Source: DAOPZC01 sp035353175 (GTDB taxonomy: Bacteria; Verrucomicrobiota; Kiritimatiellia; RFP12; UBA1067). Taken from it: a stretch of DNA of 64,000 bases. Positions 1 through 7,513 of this stretch are shown in pieces. The notes under the pieces were generated by a model. That model ran no database searches. It was given only the letters and a program-made list of their open reading frames with translations, and had not been told where the DNA came from. Position 1 is the first letter of the stretch, and each line of letters begins with the position of its first letter. Made by a program: the position numbers and the translations under genes. The stretch spans positions 124,001 to 188,000 of the forward strand of contig DAOPZC010000002.1 in NCBI GenBank assembly GCA_035353175.1, read 5' to 3'.

Positions 1-1063
1 CGAAGGGCAGCCCGCCCTTGTTCATCTCGGTCCCGATGTTGATCGGCAGGTCGCGTTTGACGCAGGCTTTGACCACCTCGTCGAGCTTGTCCTGTTTGAG
101 CGTCGCTTCTTCGGGCTTCTTGAGATTCCAGTTGCGGTCCGGGATGATGTTCAGGGCGGCGCAGCCTTTATCGGTCATGAGGTCCAGCAGGGCGTCGCAT
201 TTGGCTTCGCCGCCGCTGGTGCCGTCGAGCCAGGCAATGGTCGGGATGGCGCCGCAGGAGCGCACCCAGCCGGTGAAGGCGTCGGCCAGAGGGAAGGTCT
301 TTTCGTCGGGCTGGATGTAGCCGATGCCGCCGCGCTTGGCGAGCGCGTTGCGGACGAGGTCTTCCATTTTCGGCACGTTGGCCTCGATGGCGGGATAGTC
401 TGCGAGGGCGCATTTCAGGAGCGGGGCCCAGAAGGTGGCCCGAGCGGCTGTCTCGCGGTACGTTTTCTCGGCTTGCAGCCGGTAGGCGCGCATGATGTGG
501 CGTTCGGTGGCGACGCCTTTGGGCGTGAGCGGCTGCACGTCGCGGGCGTAGTCGATGGCGATGGACGGCAACGTGGCATTGACGCGCGCGATGAGGGCGA
601 GGTTGCGGTCCTGCGCGCCCTGGCGGAGCTGGGCCAGCGTTTGGGCCTGCGCCGAGCCTGCTGCGGGAGTGCCGGTGAAACCGCAGCCCATGATGTAGGT
701 CACGCCCGGTTCGCCGGGGGAGCTGATGTCGACGGCCGACAACTCCCGCACATAGGCGCGCGTCTCCAGATGGACGGCGGCGCGCAGCGCGAGCAGGCGT
801 CCGGCCGCGAGAAACTCTTCCAGCCCGTCGAGCACGTCGAAGTCGCACAGCGCAGAAGCGGAGAGGCCGCGGTTCTTGCACTCGTACGCGACGCGCGACG
901 GCGACCAGCCGTCGGCGTTGTAAGAGAAGAACGAATGGCAGTGCATGTTGAAATCCACGCCGGGAGCCGGGAACGGGGTGTTTTCGGCGAGCTGTTTGAG
1001 CGCGGCCTGACGCGCGGAGGCCTCGAATGCGTTCAGGGCGGTGACCAAAGAAACGTTATCCAT
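1..1063 (-). CDS. PHP-fold metal-dependent phosphoesterase-like protein (3' end outside window)
   Basis: Open reading frame running off the left edge, about 354 codons visible. It starts ATG at 1063 (MDNVSLV) with an AAGGA Shine-Dalgarno about ten bases ahead; a TACAAT -10-like box lies at 1100-1105. Residues about 37-45 read VDFNMHCHSFFSYNADG, which fits the first metal-binding motif (HxH) of the PHP fold, followed by a YECKNRGLSASALCDFD stretch as in PHP proteins. The family hydrolyses phosphoesters with a metal cluster; the substrate here cannot be named. No signal peptide is seen, so it is probably cytoplasmic. A different, secreted PHP protein lies at 38532. Family assignment is by motif only, and the C-terminal metal ligands are not in the window. 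Confidence 0.7.
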   Translation of the reverse strand, partial: MDNVSLVTALNAFEASARQAALKQLAENTPFPAPGVDFNMHCHSFFSYNADGWSPSRVAYECKNRGLSASALCDFDVLDGLEEFLAAGRLLALRAAVHLETRAYVRELSAVDISSPGEPGVTYIMGCGFTGTPAAGSAQAQTLAQLRQGAQDRNLALIARVNATLPSIAIDYARDVQPLTPKGVATERHIMRAYRLQAEKTYRETAARATFWAPLLKCALADYPAIEANVPKMEDLVRNALAKRGGIGYIQPDEKTFPLADAFTGWVRSCGAIPTIAWLDGTSGGEAKCDALLDLMTDKGCAALNIIPDRNWNLKKPEEATLKQDKLDEVVKACVKRDLPINIGTEMNKGGLPF

Positions 1064-1981
1064 AATGACGGTGTCCTTTACGAAAATGATGAGGTTCGAA
1101 TTGTAACAGAAGCCGCACGCAGGGGAAACTGCTTTCACCGGGAACAGGGGGCCAGGGCGTTTCTAAGTGAACGGGTTGCGCACGCTATTTTCTTTGGGAT
1201 GACTTTGAACGAGACGGAAGCCGCCCTTTTTGCACACACAGACTGTGAAGTGAAAGGTCCGCGAAGGACGGGGTTCCGTGTGGGCGCAGTGAAAAGGAGC
1301 TGTGCATGATGTTGACGATGCGAAGGGTTCGGGTCAAGCACAGAAACAGAGGATTTCCGACGCAATTGCCGGCGCAAACAAGGCGGGAACGGCGGTTCTG
1401 GGCGTCGCAGGCAAGGGACCGCGCTGGACGCGGCGTGCGGTCATGCGTTGCTGCAAATTGTTGGTGGTGGCGAGGTTGGATGAAGGCTAAATGATGAAGG
1501 ATGAAGGATGAATCGGAGGGACGGGGAATTAATAACAATAAAAACAACGGGATACCCGCCAGGTCTGTCGGCCGGGGGGCGCGGGGTTTGCTGCTGATGC
1601 CTGGGTAAATCATCGTTGTCTTCCTTCCTAAGTGAGGAGGCATGCGCGCCTCCACATAACGCAAAAAATCAACATGTGAGGGGCGGGCTTCTGCCTGGAA
1701 GACGGGACTTGTTCTGCGTTCCATGTTCGTTTTTCTGATCCCGCCGACGGGACAAAATGGGACGGAATGGGACAAAAAGCGGCTAATCAGGTCTTGGATA
1801 AATGATCATAAAATATTGCAAGATATCATGTTATGGGTATTGTCTCCGAATCGGCGTGTTCCATGTCCGACAGGGTTAAGAAAAGTTGAAATCCCCAGAG
1901 GGGCCGATATTACCCTTCCCCTATAAGGGCAGTAGTGTTGGATGTCTTCATCAAAAGAAAAACTACAGAACTCAAAGCATT
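1064..1981. other. intergenic region without a convincing gene
   Basis: About 900 bases between the PHP gene and the end of the STAND gene. The open frames present have poor amino-acid composition, no Shine-Dalgarno and no recognisable motif. It holds a short tandem repeat of GATGAAG type at about 1480-1512, a GGAGGC/GCCTCC hairpin at 1636-1653 that is not followed by a T tract, and a TGGGACAAAA-type direct repeat at about 1750-1780. The transcription terminator for the minus-strand operon ending at 1982 would be expected here, but I do not see a clear one. Confidence 0.5.
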
Positions 1982-4900
1982 TTAGATGTCGGGCATGTCG
2001 ACCAATCCAGTGACTTCCGCTGCTCGCAAGATGTCAGGCCAAGGATATTCAGGACGCTGGCTGATGATCTGATTTTTGCGCTTTAGCAATTCGACATTAA
2101 GCGGGCACCGGTCGCTTTGGGTGTTGAGGAACACGAGATTGTGATACACATAGGCAGCGTACGCCTCATTACCTGCTTCTTCAAAAAAGCGGCGCGCTTC
2201 TTCGAGAAGTTGCTTGGCTTCCTGATGGTTGGATTGCAGGCACGCCATAATGCCCAAGTTTCCACAAACAATACCCAAGTCATTCTTAGCTTGTCCCTTG
2301 AGGAAAAGCTGTTGGCTTTCTTGATACAACTTCTGTGCCTCATCCCACTTGTTTTCCAAACGCGAGAGCGTGCCAAGGTTGTTAAGAGCATCGGCTTTGC
2401 GGTGATCGTCACCAATTTCATCGGCAATCTCAGCCGCGGTGTCCAACAGTTGGCGTGCGGTACGATAGTGCTGCCGCCAGCCTTCCAAATCCCCTTGGCT
2501 TTTGCGTTGGTCTCCGATGGCTTGGGAAATCAGCGCTAAGTTGTTGTGAGACATTGAAAGCCCACTATGATCTCCGATTTCTTGACGGATCCCTCGAGCT
2601 CGCTCATGCCATTCTTTGGCTTGTTCTAAGTTGACCTGACGGCGGTAGATTTCGCCAATGTTGTTGCAGAAGTAGGCACGCAGATAGTTATCTTGAAGTT
2701 GATCTGCCAATGATGCTCCTTGCATATAACTTTCTAATGCCTCTCTGAGGCGAAAATTCCAGCGAAGAACAACACCGCGAATACGCCAGATATCGGCGCG
2801 CAGTTGTCGGTGCTCGTCTCCAGTGTATGTGGCGAGCCATTCGTCACAGCACGTTTTTGATCTTTCCAAGTCACCCAGCCGGTAGAAGTTGTTCGCCATC
2901 GCGCGAAGGAGCAACGGTCGGAACCGAGCTAGATCGGGTTGCGAGCTCACAAGTGTCTGACAGTTCTTGCAGTAATCAGATGCTTCTTGGTGATGTCCTT
3001 GAAGTGTCTCCAGATTTGCGAGTTCCAGCAGTGCTGGCGTTTCAACCTGACGGTCACCACACTGCTGACTATAGTTATACACCCTCTGAAGAATAAAGCG
3101 TGAACGACGATAATGACCCAATCGCTGAAGTTTCTCAGCGGAATCTAAGAGTGCTTGAACTCCCCACTCACAAGATAAAGCTAGTATCTTGACAACAAGC
3201 TGTCCCACCTCGTTTCCAACGATTTCCTGCTCGGTGGATTTGGCTGTGATCGGCACCGTCTGTTCCAACTCCAGAAGCAGGTCAGAAGCGACGAGTTTCA
3301 TGACGCTGGGATGACCGGTCTCGAAGGCGGCGGACAATGCCGCAAAGTTACCGGTAGCCACCCAGTCCAGAAGCAACATCGTAAATGCACCGCGCAATGG
3401 TGCATACGTGGGTTTGGCGTGAGATAACTGGGCGATGCCCGCTACAGTCGTTGTAGGTGCGGGCTGACTGGCAAGGTAGCGCGCAAGAATATAATCTAGG
3501 AGCCGATCATATGTGAAAGTAACATTCTTACGTCGACCGAAGAGTCCCGATTTCCCCTCGGCCTGTTCCGTCAAGACCATCTCGTCTTTTAACTGCACAT
3601 AGGCAGATTGGAGTGAAGTGTCTCGGACTTGATCACGAAGGTATTTATCCTCCGCATGTAACAAGCTATCGACACTTGTGTCTTTCTCAGGATTCTTCAG
3701 GAGAAAGTCCACCAAACTGAATATGAAGCCTTGCCGTCTGAGATCGCTGAATATCTTTTTTTCGCAGTACTGGGAGAGAACCTCAGCGGAGAGTACGCGC
3801 GACGGGATCGTCTTCCCGTCGAAATTCTCCATAACAAGGCGAAGAACCAGCGGATTTGTAAGGGAACTCTTCGCATGATCCGAGAGGGATTCAAACGGAT
3901 TCTTGGGCGCCATGCCTTGCTCGTGCTGGTACCTGTCGTATGCTTCTCGAAGTTCCTCCTCTGTTAATCGCCCGAGAATCACCTCTGCGCACTCGCGGCG
4001 ACCCTCGGGGGCATCCACTGGCACCGCGTAGTAGTTGTACGTCGAGGGATTGAAACTGTCCGCCGCACGAATTCCGTCATAGGCCACCTCACTTATCGAG
4101 ACGACCACCTTGAGCCATTTCCACGATTGGGCATTGACGATAAGACGATTGAGTTGGCGTAGAAACTCGTTAGACTGCGGATGCTTGTCAATGCCGTCAA
4201 CGATCACTATAAGGTGGGTGTCATTCTGACTATGGAGGCGCTCGAACGCAGCCGTAAATGCGTCCCAACCACCCATTATCTGGAGCCCATCGAGGATCGC
4301 CTCCTCCACTTTGAGGTTGGCGGGCAGTGTGCCCGCCCCCAACAGAAGCACTACCTCTGAGCCAAGAATCTCCTTGTCATCACGCCACCGGCTGACAATA
4401 TTGCAAAGGGTGTTTGTCTTGCCAATACCCGACGTTCCCACTATCAACATTCCCGACTTCGTGCATTTGCGATCAAGATAACCGCGCAAGTGCGCTTCTA
4501 TTGCTATCCGTCGAGCGTAGACGTGAGGCAGATAGATTCGTTGCGCCTGCATATCCTGTAAGTAAACGTCACCCGCGCTTCTAGCCGCACGCACCAAATC
4601 AGCAATCGTCCCCTTGGGGTTTCCGACCATATGGATGAATGATTCGTTTGTCCCTCCTCCTCCTCCCACCGTTTGCTGAATGGATGTGACGACCAAGGTA
4701 GCAAGATGATCGGGGCTATTGAAAAAACCACAGGTCTTCCCATTCCCCAACTCCTGCTTCAAAGCCTTCAACGCAATTTCCCCATCCCCGCGCTCTATGA
4801 AACGGGGTGCAAAAGGGAGATCATCCCCGGGAAGGAATATGAGGGTTGGGATTCCAAGTTCTTGTGCCGTCCGATATTCTAGTTCCGTAATCGACTTGTT

Positions 4901-5128
4901 ATATCCCGGAGGAACAAATCCGTATCGATGGGCGAAGATTCCCACGTAGATGTCGCATTGCTTCACATCGTGCACACACTTCTCGACTGGCGTCTGGTCT
5001 TCGGCCACATAATCCTCCATGGAAATGCAGTCATGCTGCAGTCGTCGGAGTGCGGCGCGTACTGCTTCACGGTAAGGGATCAAATCTTCAAGGGTTGAAG
5101 ATAAGTAGACTTTTGTTTTCATGGACAA
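1982..5128 (-). CDS. DUF4062-STAND NTPase with C-terminal TPR repeats
   Basis: 1048 residues. Residues 4-100 (KVYLSSTLEDLIPYREAV start) are a DUF4062 domain, a fold used at the N-terminus of many bacterial STAND ATPases. A P-loop GTSGIGKT lies at 231-238 and a Walker B HLIVIVDGIDKH at about 305-316. Helical repeats of TPR type fill about 640-1030, with the typical ALNNLGTLSRLENKWDEAQ pattern. STAND proteins are signal-sensing oligomerising switches; many bacterial ones are antiphage sensors (Avs-like), with the repeats as the sensor and the N-terminal domain as the effector or adaptor. Its start is 11 bases after the M32 peptidase stop, so the two are almost certainly co-transcribed. Its base composition looks lower in GC than the housekeeping genes to the right. 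The target and the enzymatic activity of DUF4062 are unknown. Confidence 0.85.
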   Translation of the reverse strand: MSMKTKVYLSSTLEDLIPYREAVRAALRRLQHDCISMEDYVAEDQTPVEKCVHDVKQCDIYVGIFAHRYGFVPPGYNKSITELEYRTAQELGIPTLIFLPGDDLPFAPRFIERGDGEIALKALKQELGNGKTCGFFNSPDHLATLVVTSIQQTVGGGGGTNESFIHMVGNPKGTIADLVRAARSAGDVYLQDMQAQRIYLPHVYARRIAIEAHLRGYLDRKCTKSGMLIVGTSGIGKTNTLCNIVSRWRDDKEILGSEVVLLLGAGTLPANLKVEEAILDGLQIMGGWDAFTAAFERLHSQNDTHLIVIVDGIDKHPQSNEFLRQLNRLIVNAQSWKWLKVVVSISEVAYDGIRAADSFNPSTYNYYAVPVDAPEGRRECAEVILGRLTEEELREAYDRYQHEQGMAPKNPFESLSDHAKSSLTNPLVLRLVMENFDGKTIPSRVLSAEVLSQYCEKKIFSDLRRQGFIFSLVDFLLKNPEKDTSVDSLLHAEDKYLRDQVRDTSLQSAYVQLKDEMVLTEQAEGKSGLFGRRKNVTFTYDRLLDYILARYLASQPAPTTTVAGIAQLSHAKPTYAPLRGAFTMLLLDWVATGNFAALSAAFETGHPSVMKLVASDLLLELEQTVPITAKSTEQEIVGNEVGQLVVKILALSCEWGVQALLDSAEKLQRLGHYRRSRFILQRVYNYSQQCGDRQVETPALLELANLETLQGHHQEASDYCKNCQTLVSSQPDLARFRPLLLRAMANNFYRLGDLERSKTCCDEWLATYTGDEHRQLRADIWRIRGVVLRWNFRLREALESYMQGASLADQLQDNYLRAYFCNNIGEIYRRQVNLEQAKEWHERARGIRQEIGDHSGLSMSHNNLALISQAIGDQRKSQGDLEGWRQHYRTARQLLDTAAEIADEIGDDHRKADALNNLGTLSRLENKWDEAQKLYQESQQLFLKGQAKNDLGIVCGNLGIMACLQSNHQEAKQLLEEARRFFEEAGNEAYAAYVYHNLVFLNTQSDRCPLNVELLKRKNQIISQRPEYPWPDILRAAEVTGLVDMPDI

Positions 5129-5139
5129 GTCCTCTTTTA

Positions 5140-6657
5140 CTAACCCTGTGCCGCACCCGGAGCCCAGTTCAAGAATTTCCGTCGAAGATAATTGAGAAAT
5201 GCGTCACTGGAGGGAGGTCGTCCGCTCACCAACTGGATAAGCTCTGTTGCTTGGTAATGCATTCCGTGGCGATGAATCTTCTCTCGCAACCATTCGCGAA
5301 ATAGGTGAAACTCGCCGACGGCGACCTGCGCTTCGATGTCCGGCAGATCGCGCTGTGCCGCTTCGTAGATCTGCGCGGCATACAAATTGCCTAAAACATA
5401 TGTTGGGAAATAGCCGACGAAATACATAGACCAATGCACGTCCTGAAGCACTCCTTGCGCATCGTTGGGCGGGGTCAGCCCGAGGTATTTCTGCATACAG
5501 GCGTTCCAAGCATCCGGTAATTCGGCGACGCTCAGGTGGCCGTTGATCAGATCCCTTTCCAACTCGAAGCGCAAAAGGATATGAAGATTATAGGTGATCT
5601 CGTCAGAACCGAGCCGTCGAAGCGACGGTTTGACAATATTTGCACATCTGAATACGGTCACCTCGTCGAGGTCATCGGCTATTCCAGTAAAGATAGCTTT
5701 GAATTTGGGCAGCGCAAATTTCCAGAATGCAAGGCTGCGTCCGATCACATTCTCCCACAGACGTGATTGCGACTCATGTACGCCAAGAGACACAGCCTGT
5801 CCCATCGGTGTCCCTTGATGTTTCCGCTCGAGCCCCTGTTCGTAGAGGCCGTGCCCGACCTCATGCATGAGCGAATAAGTGAGGGCCAAGGGGTTCTTCT
5901 CGTCGCATCGGACAGTCATGCGAACATCATCGCTACAGAGCGTTTCGGTGAATGCGTGGGTGCAGGTGTCCAGCCGACCAGCTTCGAAATCAAACCCGAC
6001 AGCCTGAGCGAGTGTTTGGGCCCACTCCTTCTGCTTATCGGCAGGATAGAGCCGTGAGAAGATGGATTGATCGAGTGGGACAGATGCACCGACAACCTGG
6101 CGAAGCATCGGCACAATCGCTTTGCCAAGCTGCTGAAAAAGCACTTCCAATTGAGCAGTGGTCATGCCCGGTTCGTACTCGTCCAAAAGCGCGTCATAAG
6201 GCTCTTGTTGGTAACCGAACAGGTCGGCGGCTTGCTTTTGCAGATCAATGTGTTTCTCCAGCCAAGGCCGGAAGATGTTGAAGTTCGAAACTTGGCGGGC
6301 AGTACGCCATGCTTGCATTCCTTGCGAGCGTGTTCTGGCGATTGCTTCTACGAGTTCGCAAGGGAGCTTTCGTTTTCGCTCGTAGGCCCGATTTGTTTCT
6401 CGAATGTTGACTGCGGCTTCCGGAGGCACCTGTCCTATTTTGAGCGCCCGCGTCAGTCGATCTAAGAGTTGACCTAATTCGGCGCTGGTGGAGCGTTCGT
6501 GTGCAAGAGAAGAAAGCAGCGCCAGTTGCGCTGCGCGGCTTTCTCCTCCTCGCGGGGGCATATGTAGCTCTTGGTCCCAGCCCAAGAGCGCAGTCACTGA
6601 ATTTAGAGAGCCGATGTCCCGAATGCTCTCGATCAACCGCGTATAAGCCTCATTCAT
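5140..6657 (-). CDS. M32 family metallocarboxypeptidase (carboxypeptidase Taq type)
   Basis: 505 residues from ATG 6657; an upstream in-frame start would overlap the preceding gene and adds a stretch that does not look like the family. The zinc site HEVGH is at 265-269, the third ligand lies in HESQSRLWEN, and the family motifs GVLQDVHWS and DEITYNLHILLRFELE are present, so the enzyme should be active. The usual HPF motif reads HAF here. M32 enzymes trim residues from the C-terminus of peptides in the cytoplasm and are normally a stand-alone housekeeping function. Here the gene lies 31 bases after a PfkB-like fragment and 11 bases before a STAND ATPase, which places it inside an accessory operon. 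Confidence 0.9.
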   Translation of the reverse strand: MNEAYTRLIESIRDIGSLNSVTALLGWDQELHMPPRGGESRAAQLALLSSLAHERSTSAELGQLLDRLTRALKIGQVPPEAAVNIRETNRAYERKRKLPCELVEAIARTRSQGMQAWRTARQVSNFNIFRPWLEKHIDLQKQAADLFGYQQEPYDALLDEYEPGMTTAQLEVLFQQLGKAIVPMLRQVVGASVPLDQSIFSRLYPADKQKEWAQTLAQAVGFDFEAGRLDTCTHAFTETLCSDDVRMTVRCDEKNPLALTYSLMHEVGHGLYEQGLERKHQGTPMGQAVSLGVHESQSRLWENVIGRSLAFWKFALPKFKAIFTGIADDLDEVTVFRCANIVKPSLRRLGSDEITYNLHILLRFELERDLINGHLSVAELPDAWNACMQKYLGLTPPNDAQGVLQDVHWSMYFVGYFPTYVLGNLYAAQIYEAAQRDLPDIEAQVAVGEFHLFREWLREKIHRHGMHYQATELIQLVSGRPPSSDAFLNYLRRKFLNWAPGAAQG

Positions 6658-6688
6658 AACAGACCAGTTCTCATGTTGCAGTTGACAG

Positions 6689-7285
6689 TCAATGCCGCCT
6701 GCAATTGTTAGCCTTTGATGGCCAAATAGTTTGATGAAACAGACCAAGTGCAAGTCCATTTCGATGATCGGCCGCGTCGACCTCTACGACCTCCTGCAGA
6801 CAGTCGGGGATCTGGAAACGGAAGCCTCCGACATTATCCTCGACCAGCACGACATCCGGAATGAAGTCAGCCCGGGCCGTCTCAGGCAGTTCCGCCCGCG
6901 GCAACGGCGGCGACCCGGTGACCGCCCCCAGATTCAGGGAGCGGCGGATGCGCCAAACTTCGCTATTATCGTCATCGGGAGTCTTGCCCAGCTTCCCGAA
7001 CCTGAGCTTCTGCCACAGCCCGGCTGTGGGCGGCGAGGTGACGCCGCCTTTTCCTCCGGAGAACCCGACTTCGAACGTGGGCGAGCCGGGATCCGCCTTG
7101 GCGCTCTCAGCAAGCCGCGCCGCCGTCGCTTTCAGGCCCCGCAGCGCGATGCCGGTGCCTCCGACCGAAACCCCGATTTGCGCGGGCGGTGTCCCCGGCG
7201 GAGGGTTGTTATCATCCATGGGGAGGTAGATGTCGTAATCGAATCCGTAGTCTCCGGTCACCAGAATCTTGGTCGCGTTGCCCAT
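6689..7285 (-). pseudogene. N-terminal fragment of a PfkB-like (RyR-associated) protein
   Basis: 198 codons from ATG 7285, which has a GGAG Shine-Dalgarno five bases ahead. The sequence begins TKILVTGDYGFDYDIYLP, then has a GGTGIALRGL stretch and, near residue 145, PDVVLVEDNVGGFRF. This layout resembles the start of PfkB-like kinase domains that occur in large bacterial proteins ending in a RyR domain. The frame stops after about 180 family-like residues, where a full domain would need about 300, and the last 20-30 residues look random. I therefore read it as a truncated gene, though a functional short form cannot be excluded. It sits between the Nudix/RelA gene (228 bases upstream) and the M32 peptidase (31 bases downstream) on the same strand. 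Confidence 0.55.
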
Positions 7286-7513
7286 AACCACTCCTCATGT
7301 TGGTCGAATGCGTTATAAAATCCCCAACCTTACTGTTGCAGCTCCGGCGGCGAGACGGAGAAGATGCGGGTCAGGCATGTGCCTATGACCTATTTCAAAG
7401 ACACGGAAACAACCAGCAAAACACATTTTCACAGTTCCTCCGTGTTTCGTCGGATTTGCAGCCCCGTTTATCCCGGAGGATGGCGAGGAAGGCCGACTTT
7501 GCTGAGTCAAAAT

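Noticed and set aside
1633..1656. Hairpin GGAGGC/GCCTCC as a terminator
   Set aside because: Short stem and no T tract on either strand.
1185..1775. 196-codon open frame in the first intergenic region
   Set aside because: No Shine-Dalgarno, odd His/Pro/Ser composition and no recognisable motif; it crosses the tandem repeat and hairpin.
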